Positions 33,269-42,650 of a stretch of 64,000 nucleotides of DNA are shown here, in pieces. The stretch spans positions 20,770,001 to 20,834,000 of the forward strand of contig NC_079884.1 of the NCBI RefSeq assembly GCF_029227915.1, written 5' to 3'. The notes beneath the pieces were generated by a model that worked only from the letters and a program-made list of their open reading frames with translations, searched no databases and had not been told where the DNA came from. How positions within the stretch are numbered: position 1 is the stretch's first letter; the number at the start of each line of letters is the position of its first letter. The position numbers and the translations under genes are program-made. This stretch comes from Hydractinia symbiolongicarpus (taxonomy: Eukaryota > Cnidaria > Hydrozoa > Anthoathecata > Hydractiniidae).

Positions 33269-36200
33269 TTAAAAGCTTGAATTGATCGTTGAATTGTGAA
33301 AGGTTTGAGCGGCTGGAATGATGGCGGAGCAGTTTCTACCAGCACGCATTCGATACGAAGCCATTTCACAGCAACCGTGCAAATGAATAAACGCAGCAAG
33401 AACAACAAGTACGTGAAATATCTGATGGCTTTGAAACTAAAAAAGTAAAAGAACAACTAACAGTTTACCATCAAAACTGTCATCATCATGTTAGCCAGGT
33501 AAGCCTCCTCTCGCTATGCTTCTTCCTCGAGTCAGAGTAGGGTTTCCTGTCTATCTGCAAATGAAACTTGATCTGCGTTAGGAGTGGTTCGCAAAAGTAC
33601 GCGAAATACAAAATTAAGGTGAAATTAATAAATAAGTAAATAAATGTTCTCGTGTCTCAAATTTTAATTCTTTAGACAATAATTTTATACACATATTTTA
33701 ATTATTTTATATTTGCCACAAGCGCTTCGAAAACCGTTGGACTAGATGGTCAAATATTCTTTTCTCGATGTTTTGCCATCAGAAAAATTAGTAAAATCAA
33801 AACATTAATTTGACCGTATACTTTTTAAATTAAAAGTCGCCCAGAGAAGGAACATAAAAACAGGGCGTTAATAGACTCTAATACGTACCATAAGATTGCA
33901 TTTTCCCGGGAAAAATCTTTCTGGAACACGCATGGCGTACAACACCGCCCCAATGATATAACAAACACCCATTAAAGCAAGCCACCCGACAGCGCCCTGT
34001 TCTGCACCTTGATGGACACCATACAGAGTTAACATATGTATGACAGGAACTATACCAGAACAACCCAGAGCCAAAAACACACCTATGGTGAGATTAACAG
34101 CACAACATAAACAAGCTGAATATCTACTTTAAGGGCATAAACTTTCGCGTCTCATTTTTCGACAAACGTCTCCTCGATAAAATATTTTAATATGTTCTCT
34201 TATACACCTTACCTGCTCGAATTGGACGGAATGCTGGAGTGGCAAATTTATCCCACAATGCAACAATGATACTAGCAACGCCAAGAACGGTAACACAAAC
34301 AGAATAAATAAGTTTCTCGTAGAATTGACAGTAAAAGCCATAATATATACAAGGCACAAAAGATCCCATAATCATACAAGAGATGCCGGTGTAATCCAGT
34401 CTAAAATTATATCATGTTTCTTATATACAAGTTCAATAAAAACTGTAACAAAACAAAGGTTTAAATCACTAAAGACTGTAACAATTACCAAAAGAAAGTA
34501 TTACATTAAATGTGTTTTGCAGCGGTAATATAATTGTAGAACTTATTGAACAGGGGAGAGGTTGGAGATGTTCTTCAAATCGATAATTAGGGAGGGTGTT
34601 AATACATCTTTAGTTCTGCAACAGGGGGGGGGGGGGTAATCATAGATGAGAGGGGGTAATATTTCAGTAACAATAGATCTCCTTCAAACACAATGCTTTT
34701 GATTTATTTTGACTGCCTTGTCTTTGAAGTGGGATATGAGGGAAGGATTCTGTACGAAAATTAGTAGTGAGGGGCGTGGTTATAAATCGAAATGGTCAAT
34801 TAAATTTGCCAAAATTTGGTGTTGCGGCCCAAACCCCTCCGTAGTTGTGGAACATTCTGAACAATCTGACACTTTAAAATCAAGTTGAAGAATATTTAGC
34901 TAAAAAACCCTGTCATTTCTTACTTGCTAAATAATTTCGAAGTCTTCTTCGAATGGCATGAGCAAGTATGATACAACCACGAGAACATCAAACAAGTGAT
35001 GGCGCCAATAAAAAAAGCAGTGAAGACAAGATATTCTTCCCAGCCTTTGGGGAAATCACCCAAATCTGTACTGGGTCGTAAGTACAAAAACAACATTGCA
35101 ACGACAACCAAAATAAGACCGACAAAATGAGTCCAAATATTCCCTGTTTCGGTGTGGATTCTAAATAGAAGTAACAAAATATAAAAGTATGCACTCCTCC
35201 TTATGTTCACAACATTTCTTTATAATCTACTGATTTCTTATCCAATATTTTGGAAGGTTTTTAGTGCCTTAAACAAGGCCTAGTAGATTCCTGATTTTAG
35301 TACTAAAATGTTGTTTCTTAAGAAAAAAGGGGCAATTGTCCCAAATGTTTAACATATATGCCGTTCGTGTTCTTTTGTAGTTAAAAACTATGTGTGTATT
35401 CTAACAAACACATCAATTCAACACTTATGTCAAGCAGACAATGCGATATCAAGGCAGTGCCTAAATTTAAGCACCTTAAAAACGTTCTTAACGTTTTTCG
35501 TAAACAAATAGCTGTGGTAGTTTCTTGAAATTTCAGAGCTTTTAGTACTTAGCGCCTTATAAACAGGTTTCTCATAAAAAAGTATACAAACATTTCTTTG
35601 CAGATCTATCGTTTATATTCTACCATACCTAAACATACTGCAAAAACATTCCTTCATTGATGGGAGTTGTGGTCGGTGCATGTGCCACAAGAAATCATTA
35701 TCCCTTAGCCACTGTGGTAATTCCCAATGTGATACAACACGCCAACCAGTGTTTATAACACACTGAACACATTTTTCTGCTTCTTCAACAACAAAATCAA
35801 AATCCATGTTCTGCATAAGTTTGAAAGCGCTGGAAAGCTCATCTTTACCTTCTTCCATCACACGCCGCTAAAAGTAGTAAGTAGAAATATTTAGGCAAAT
35901 TTAGATGTTGTGTTACAAAGAAACTGTCGCAAGATATGCAACATCTTTTTACATCATAAATTGTCAACGACGTAAAAAAATACAATTTTTAATGCAGTGA
36001 TCTTTAGGACACAAAAACAAGAAAAAATCTACAAGAATTGTCCCGAGCATGTCTTCTATGCTTTTAAACCAAATAGACTTATTTTCAAGTTTTTTTAAAA
36101 AAATGATTTTTTGCAGTTAAAATTGAAGGAGGATGAATCATGAAGGAGGAATCCTTTGCGGTTTTCATTTTCGTAAAATTAAAAAAAGGGGCTGAAAACA

Positions 36201-39200
36201 ACAAATGCTGTGTTATTCTGTTATTGTTGTTTTTTCATTTTTTGCGTATCATTTTTACATGAAACATTTTTACATGACACACAATAATATACCAAAAATC
36301 CGTATTTTGCGGTTTTATTTTCACAATTTTTAAATTAATAAACCAAAATTTCACTTTTGAAAAAATTTATAATTTTTCAGTAAAACTTAGGAGTATTAAC
36401 AAAATATGAATGTGTTGGACCACAGGATTGAACTCTTAGGTTGGCAATACGAGTCAATTAATTTGTTTTATAGCAGAACATCAATGGTGCACATAAAGAG
36501 AGCAACTGCTTAAAGAAATGTGATACACATGATGTGCATGCAGAAAGTTGATACACAAGAACTAACTTTTTTCAACAATAATATGAAGAAAAAAAAATTA
36601 AGACAAAAAATAGTTTAAAAAACTAGAAACATTTCTGATATACAATAGCCTTTTGCCATCAGCTCTTTTCTACATGAATCAGTCCAATCATTTTAGTTCA
36701 TTTTTTTACCTTTATATAAAAATTTATTCGGCTCTGGTTTTGAAAACCTAGTTGTCTTTATGTTTTATAATTTTATTTAAAAAACTCACTTGCACACTGT
36801 ATGTAATAAATGAATTGTTTCGATTGGCTAAAAGTTGAAATTAATTGAAATCTCTCCAATATATTAAAATCTTTGTTTTTGTTTCACAACTGGGGAACTT
36901 CTCAAAAGATAGAAACTCGATAGAAACGTATAGAGATTTTCAGGAACTAAATAAAAAGAAATCATCTTGTGTATCGTTGCCTTCATTAATTGAACTATAA
37001 TAAAAAATACAAGCTTACTATTTCTTTAGCTGTTGAAGATTCTGGTTCAAAGAATTCCCCTTGTGCAAACCTTGTCAGCTCATGCCAATCTATTTCTGAT
37101 AACTAAAAAAATAATTAATAATTTCTTGTCAGGCTTTTTCAAATCATTAAAGACCATGCAGTACACATTTTTTATTACACGAAAAAACTTTTTGGGTTCA
37201 GCCTGGATATTTTCTAACTTTAGGGGAGGTTAATAAGTGGACATTAAATAGAGGATTTACAAATTGTTCAAATACATGTTAGTTCCAATTTCTGGCAAGC
37301 CACTTTCTATACAGACCTATTATTTAGGACTCAAGTTTGAAAAGGGGTTGATTATAAACAAATGAAAATACATTCTGCTGCACCTAACCCCTAACCACCT
37401 ATGCCACTAACAAAGAAAAATAATTAGCAAAGTATTTCATAGAGCCTCAAATTAAATAAACAGAATCTCTGATGAAAAGAACATTCTATTTAGTATGCAC
37501 AATTAACTTTTTGACGATTTTCAAAAACAGAGAAAAAACCCGCAAGGGACAGAAGAAATTGTTCGAAAAATGGAGATGTTCGAATTATAAAGACTCAAAT
37601 AATAGGAAGTGACTTGAATGAGATTACAGTTTCTTACAAAATTTTCATGGTGCCGAAGAATTCAAATTAAGGAGATGTTTGAATAATATGAAGTCGAATT
37701 ATAGAAAGTCTACTGTATATATTTTTAATAGTTTTTTTCTATTTCTCATTTCTACTCTTTTCATGAGCATATTGTAATGACAAGGTAAACATTATTTCTT
37801 TAAGAACCCTTGTTTAAAAATGATCAAAAGCCGCCATTAAACACCAAAGATAATTTAAGAGTCACGCTCTAGTGATTAAATTCTAGTATCATTCTCTGAA
37901 GATAATTCTAGTTTATCATATATTTTATTGATTGCTAGATATCAGTTAGTGTGAACATTAGTTGTGTAATGTGTATGATACAAATTTTCTTTGCTGTTTA
38001 TAAACTGATTTTAATATATTTTAGATTTAAACCTGAAGATGACAAGAAAGATGTCGAAACATTGTTAGTATAAATAAATCAATCGTTGGTTGTTCGTTTA
38101 AGAAACATAACTGTTGCTAAAATGTTTTTGAGTTACAGACTTAAAATTTGAGTTATGATACAACTATTATGATAACATTACTTTAAGTTTAGGTTCTAAT
38201 TATGGAGTGTTTAACGTATTGCACATACTTTATGCTAGCTCTTATAAAGTATATCTTGACTGATAATGATATACAGGGTTTGAATCAGCAGGTCTGGATT
38301 TGAAATTTACGAATCAAGATGCTTTTTCACACACAAAAAAAGGTTCAAAATGGCAAATACCATTTTTTCATTAATCGTTTATCAACCAATTTCTATATTG
38401 GTTATTGCTAAATAATGCTTTAACAAGGGATCAATGCCAAGTGGCCTAGAGTGCTTTCAGACAACTTCCAGTTGAAAAGAAGTATTCTACTTTCTACTTT
38501 TCTTCTGTCGTTATAAAAAACCTAAACCTAAACCTAAAACCTAAAGTTAAATCAATGTTTACATCTGTTACGTTGCCGTTTGAAATATATTCGATTCTTA
38601 AATTCGAAAACGCTGCATTGTTATCTTCTTTAATTTTATGCGTGATTTTCAAGTTTGGGTCTGTTCTTATAATATTTTGGATTGAAATATTTCGGTAGAT
38701 ATACAACATACCAAATGATTCAAGTTTTATATTTCTCTTTTATGTGTTTTCAACTATTAATTTCTTATATTTTGAGTATAACTTTAGAAGGATTGCCGTT
38801 TGCAATACACTAAACAGCTGATTTTGTATGACTTTAAAAAATGTTGGATATTTTTTAATGCTTAGTATCCTTTTTTCCCCTGGTATATTTCTTGAATGGC
38901 AAAGCAAGTATATAGTTTCTGCGTACTTCGCTTTTTACGTAACGGTTGTTAGACGTCTTTGATTTTTTTGGACATGTTCCATTTTTATTTCATAATTTTT
39001 TTTATTATTTTTTTGTTGCACATGCTTATATTTTTAGACGTTTTGTTTCAGCGGTTATAAACATAAAATAATGCAGATTGTGAGCAACCTCGATCCCAGG
39101 GCTTTTTTCTCTTTTTGCCATCCTGTTATAAAAGAGACAAAGAGCCCGGGATCGAGGTTGAAATGTGAGTTTTGAAAATTCAAATTACTGAGTTCTATGT

Positions 39201-40743
39201 TTTTATTTGGCACCCCTCATAAGGACTCAATAAGAGATTCAGTGGATTCTTCCACGGGAATTCGGCTAGTATTTATATATATCTTTAATCACAGAGAAGA
39301 TATATTTTTATAAAGAAACTATTTTCTATACTAAAAAAGAAGACGATGCATATGCTAAAGCCATGTATTTTTGCTATCGGCACCCAAAATAAATTTCTGG
39401 ATCAGCCCCTGGTTTGTCAACGCTTTGTCCCAACTATCAACACTTTTCATGGACCATCTAAAAACACCAGAACTCCTCAGTCAAAAACTTGTATAAGAAC
39501 AAGCGTTGATAGTTTGGATTAGTGGTTCATACTCTATAATGCTACAGTTTTTTCATTCAAATCTTTAAATGCTGTGTAGGCAGGCATTGACAGTTGCACC
39601 TTTCAATCTTTTAATTCTCTGACCCAACTTCAACATAGCGTCCCATTTACAAAAGGTACAGCTAAGTAATTATAGTTAGGCCAGCGTTGAAAAATGGGAT
39701 AGAATAGTTTCATCACCCTAATGGAATAAATTTTCCTAAGAATGAAATTTCCCGAATTCTGCCACTGACGCATTCATCATTTGCAAAATTTAATTATTGC
39801 AAAATTTAGTTTTGCACTCCTGAAATTTGTTCTAATAAGTTTTTATGTTTGTATAAATTTACTAATTTTTGTCCCCGCGCATACTTTTTTGATAATTTCT
39901 ATCATAATAACATATATAACTTTTTCTTTTGCTATATAGAAGGAAATTCATCAGTCAGTGACTTCATATATAAGTCTGGAGAACCCTTACTATGTTAATG
40001 ACAGAAATGTAGGATGAATTTAACTGAGACTGTTGATAAAGGACATAATGCCTTTCAACTACTGTACTACTGTGTTACAATAAAAACATTATATATACTC
40101 ATGCAAATTATGTATGAAATAGAACTAGAAAAGACTCTAAAAAGGAAATCTTAAAACTATAGGTTTTAGGCTATGCATTTCTTTACTATACCAATATACT
40201 TACAGTTCTGCGATGTAAACTTTTAAGAAGGCCTTCATGATTATTTTCTTTTGAGCATTCACCCTCATTATTAGTTGCTTCCAGCAGGCTATTGCATTCT
40301 GTCATGTCATTTGCTATTTCAGCATCTTCAAGAACATCACTATTTCTATTTGATGCAGAAACAATTCCAAGCATACTAAGTTGTGATTGAATGCTATGAA
40401 CAAAACATTCTTTGCATATCTTCCCACTGGAAATGATCTTATCTTCAATTTTATTTTTTATTAACGAAATTTTTTTAATAGGATCTTTAAATGAAACATC
40501 ATTTTCCGAGAAGGCTCTTTTTGACAACTCATGTTCAATTAAATGGTCTTTTTCTTTACCTAAGTTACTTAAGGAATATCTTCTGTCCTCAATCCTTTCT
40601 ATGCATCCATTATTTGAAGTATTCATACAACCTTCAATTAAATTGTTATTCTGAATTTCATTAGATGAACGCTCTACATGTTGATTTATTTTCTCTTTGT
40701 CACCATTATCTTCCGGTAAGGTATGGTCTGTTGTGTTCTTCAT
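33269..40743 (-). CDS. Adiponectin receptor-like protein (PAQR family), complete, 7 exons
   Basis: Exons in coding order are 40204-40743, 37019-37102, 35629-35867, 34924-35160, 34213-34400, 33889-34082 and 33269-33436. They total 1650 nt (549 residues) and all phases agree. Family blocks are LPQWLRDNDFLWHMHRPQLP, RIHTETGNIWTH, SWLYHTCSCHS, SKLDYTG, DKFATPAFRPIRAGVFLALG, PERFFPGK and FQSHQIFHVLVVLAAF. The four residues that hold zinc in AdipoR are all present as His352, Asp369, His498 and His502, with spacings of 17 and 4 as in the human receptor. This predicts a seven-helix membrane protein with ceramidase-like activity and a cytoplasmic N-terminus. The first exon adds about 180 polar residues rich in Asn, Glu and Lys, with no domain I know. 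A TATAAATA lies 37-44 nt before the ATG on the coding strand. The last exon read in another frame gives a longer but meaningless tail. Confidence 0.92.
38032..38060 (+). ncRNA. Hammerhead-like core motif, possibly of Penelope-type origin
   Basis: CTGAAGA at 38033-38039 fits the conserved CUGANGA box. A 4-bp stem (GACA / TGTC) with a 7-base loop follows, then GAAAC at 38056-38060. This is the order of a hammerhead ribozyme core: CUGANGA, helix II, GAAA. Penelope-like and other retroelements are known to carry such cores. I could not identify helices I and III or the cleavage triplet, so this may be only a look-alike or a decayed copy. It lies in the first intron of the AdipoR-like gene, on the opposite strand. 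Confidence 0.3.
38519..38545 (+). repeat. Short interstitial CCTAAA run
   Basis: Three to four copies of CCTAAA (one as CCTAAAA). The run resembles the TTTAGG type of telomere repeat but is too short to imply more than simple sequence. Confidence 0.4.
39085..39160. mobile_element. Miniature inverted-repeat element (CAACCTCGATCCC family)
   Basis: The left arm is CAACCTCGATCCCAGGGCT. The right arm, reverse-complemented, is CAACCTCGATCCCGGGCT. They are separated by about 40 bases rich in CT and A runs. The whole 76-bp unit folds into one hairpin. Elements with a closely similar (A)ACCTCGTTCCCAGGG end are, from memory, very abundant in cnidarian and other marine invertebrate genomes. A partial CAACCTCGTCCCAAGGGG word also appears at about 31480. 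Confidence 0.6.
39240..39273 (-). repeat. Dispersed repeat end, second copy
   Basis: On the minus strand it reads AATACTAGCCGAATT, then CCCGTGGAAGAATCCACTG. It shares the last 19 bases exactly with the copy at 1008-1039. Confidence 0.5.
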
Positions 40744-41131
40744 TATATATATAAATCTATTCTTATATAGTCATTGCTGTATTTATAGCTAGAACACAAA
40801 ATTACAATTAATTATAACTATATTTCACAATAATATATGGTGAACAAAACAAAATATATAGCTAACAATTTTTGCAAATTTCGAAGAAACAAGAAGGGTC
40901 ATTACAATTTGCAACTCCATGGTCTTTTTGAACGGCTTATCTCTTTTATTGTTTGTGCTGTCTGAATTTACTCTATAATATTAGGAATTTTTTTACATAC
41001 TGAAACAAGGTGTAGTGTAAGCATGTTGTTAAGCTATACCTAATTCTAAGGTCCAACAAAACAATCACACCATAAAATACCATCACAGGGGCTAAAGTAT
41101 AAATAAACAGTACAAGAAGCAGAAGTTTATT
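40744..41131. promoter_or_regulatory. Region upstream of the AdipoR-like gene
   Basis: Short intergenic stretch between the AdipoR start and the stop of an unidentified exon. It should include the AdipoR promoter. On the minus strand TATAAATA occurs at 40780-40787 and ACTATATAAG nearer the ATG. These are plausible but unproven core elements. Confidence 0.3.
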
Positions 41132-41265
41132 TTACTTTTTCCCCGAAATGTTTACATTCTCTTCTCCTTCGTCGTAACCGTTTTGTTTCGGATCAACCCG
41201 CAGGTGTTTTTTTAGATATTCGGGAGGAAGTACAATTTCATCGACATCTTTACTTGATAGAAAGC
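41132..41265 (-). CDS. Orphan terminal exon of an unrecognised protein
   Basis: After a TATACTCAG acceptor the sequence is open for 43 codons in one frame. It reads FLSSKDVDEIVLPPEYLKKH, then LRVDPKQNGYDEGEEN, then VNISGKK and a TAA stop. The charged, low-cysteine composition and uninterrupted frame look like the C-terminal tail of a real protein. The phase requires one base from an upstream exon. The only upstream candidate before the plus-strand phytochelatin-synthase gene is a short open stretch at 41580-41716, which has no clear donor. I do not recognise the family. It may be the last exon of a small gene or a chance frame. Confidence 0.35.
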
Positions 41266-41849
41266 CTGAGTATAGACATTATTGTTAATAATCAATATAT
41301 TTAAAAAAATCAAAATAGTCAAAATTTAAAAAATGCTTTGAAGCATCATGGCAATGTTCTCAACTTAACAAACATACAATATATTTAACCCCCGTCTATA
41401 AACCACATTCTGTAATTTTTTGATTACGCAATCATAAATTTTCCAGGTGTTCCAGGAAAAAAACTTCTGAAAGCACCGAGACCAGTATGACAGAAAACTA
41501 TGTACAATTAGCTACACAAGTTTGTTGTAGGGTAAAGTATAGCGTAAGAATAATATCGTACGACGAAAATGCAAAATATTAAAAAAACTTTCCTCAGGTT
41601 TAAAGTCCAATATCGGGCCGTTGTTGTAAATTGCGGGCCGAATGTTTATGTTCAATGTTTGCTGGCAAGCCAAAGTCAAATAAGAAAGAGATATAGATAG
41701 CACCACAAAATTTCATTTACGAGCTAGCTATAAAGTAATGTTTCTATATTATATAATAAAAACTAATAATAGTCAGCCAATGATAAAGCTAGCTGGCTAT
41801 TTTCTACTTGTTTTACCTTTTTATTTATTTACCAATTCTTTTTTTGTCT

Positions 41850-41858
41850 TGTAGAATA
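41850..41858 (+). promoter_or_regulatory. Splice acceptor 4 nt before the ATG, possible spliced-leader site
   Basis: TTTTTTTGTCTTGTAG ends at 41854 and is followed by AATA and the ATG. A strong pyrimidine tract with AG so close to the start codon fits either a 5' UTR intron or spliced-leader trans-splicing, which is known in hydrozoans. It also argues that translation starts at 41859 and not at the in-frame ATG 51 bases upstream, which would lie inside the intron. Confidence 0.5.
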
Positions 41859-42650
41859 ATGGCTGTTCAATATGCTCCACAGCAATTACCTGGTGGAATG
41901 ATTGGCCTTCATACCCTAGTTGGTAGACAGATGCAGGATGAGGCAAGCGTAATAAACGATCTTATGATTAACCGATTTAAGAACCAAGTAAATCGCAAGT
42001 ATTGTGGTCTTGCATCATTGTCTTTATTGATTAATTCTATAAATATTGCTTACCGCATAAAACTTATGACACTAACAGACAAGTCAGAACAAGATAAGTT
42101 ATTTGAAAGGGTACAAGCTGGCGAAACTATTAATGTTGATGAAAATGATATTGCTCGTATTATGAAATTAAAGAAAGATATAATGGTACCGAATAATCTA
42201 GACAGCACTGGTTTAACTCTTCCCCAACTTTCTGATGTTGCTTTGCATCTTGGACTTGGAGGAAGCACATATTATGCCTACAAAAAACAGTTGGAAATTG
42301 AGGAAAGCAAAAGAAAATTATTCCTCCAAAACATAGATAAGGACAGCACAGTTTTTCTTTTTAAATCCGAAGACGAATTCCGAGAATTCGCAAAAGATTT
42401 TATTGGTCGCATTGTGACAGGCTTAATTATCAATTACGACATGAGTAAACTTGGATACAAAGGTTTGACTGGTCATTTCAGTCCTTTAGCTGCTTACCAT
42501 GAAAAAAAAGACATGTTCTTAGTTATGGATGTGTGGCCAGACACTCCACCAGCTTGGGTTTCTACCAAAGATCTGTTTAATGCTATGTCTACTATTGATA
42601 GTGATTCTGGTTTGCCTAGAGGCCTACTTTATTTACATGAATTATTGTGA
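41859..42650 (+). CDS. Phytochelatin synthase-like peptidase (C83 family), intronless
   Basis: 263 residues in one exon. The N-terminal catalytic domain of phytochelatin synthase spans the protein. FKNQVNRKYCGLASLSLLIN holds the catalytic Cys49. GHFSPLAAYHEKKDMFLVMD holds His206 and Asp224, 18 residues apart as in plant PCS1. PPAWVSTKDLFNAM is the usual downstream block. The enzyme class transfers gamma-Glu-Cys from glutathione to make metal-binding phytochelatins, or hydrolyses glutathione and its conjugates. The distance from Cys to His (157 residues) is about 50 longer than in plant PCS1, with a charged insert around residues 70-115. The Cys-rich C-terminal domain of plant and nematode enzymes is absent, so this resembles the single-domain bacterial type. 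No signal peptide; cytosolic is likely. Every neighbouring gene is intron-rich, so the lack of introns is notable. Confidence 0.85.
   Translation: MAVQYAPQQLPGGMIGLHTLVGRQMQDEASVINDLMINRFKNQVNRKYCGLASLSLLINSINIAYRIKLMTLTDKSEQDKLFERVQAGETINVDENDIARIMKLKKDIMVPNNLDSTGLTLPQLSDVALHLGLGGSTYYAYKKQLEIEESKRKLFLQNIDKDSTVFLFKSEDEFREFAKDFIGRIVTGLIINYDMSKLGYKGLTGHFSPLAAYHEKKDMFLVMDVWPDTPPAWVSTKDLFNAMSTIDSDSGLPRGLLYLHELL

Larger units (their letters stand above)
37103..40203. other. Large first intron of the AdipoR-like gene
   Basis: Holds several repeats listed separately: a hammerhead-like motif (38032-38060), a short telomere-like CCTAAA run (38519-38545), a miniature hairpin repeat (39085-39160) and a dispersed repeat end (39240-39273). 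No coding exon is required by the flanking phases. Confidence 0.6.

Noticed and set aside
33232-33456. Minus-strand frame over the last AdipoR exon reading FKAIRYFTYLL
   Set aside because: It is one frame off. The correct frame, set by the phase-0 join, reads FQSHQIFHVLVVLAAF with the two zinc-binding histidines.
40412-40654. Plus-strand hydrophobic frame
   Set aside because: It is the complement of the polar first AdipoR exon; its hydrophobicity is an artefact of antisense reading.
41580-41716. Short minus-strand frame with a signal-peptide-like start (MKFCGAIYISFLF)
   Set aside because: No good splice donor connects it to the exon at 41132-41265 and the frame closes after 38 codons. Kept only as a possibility in that entry.
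41808-41858. Longer start of the phytochelatin-synthase-like protein with 17 extra hydrophobic residues
   Set aside because: The extra codons cover a pyrimidine tract and AG acceptor, so they are intron or outron. The ATG at 41859 begins the conserved part.
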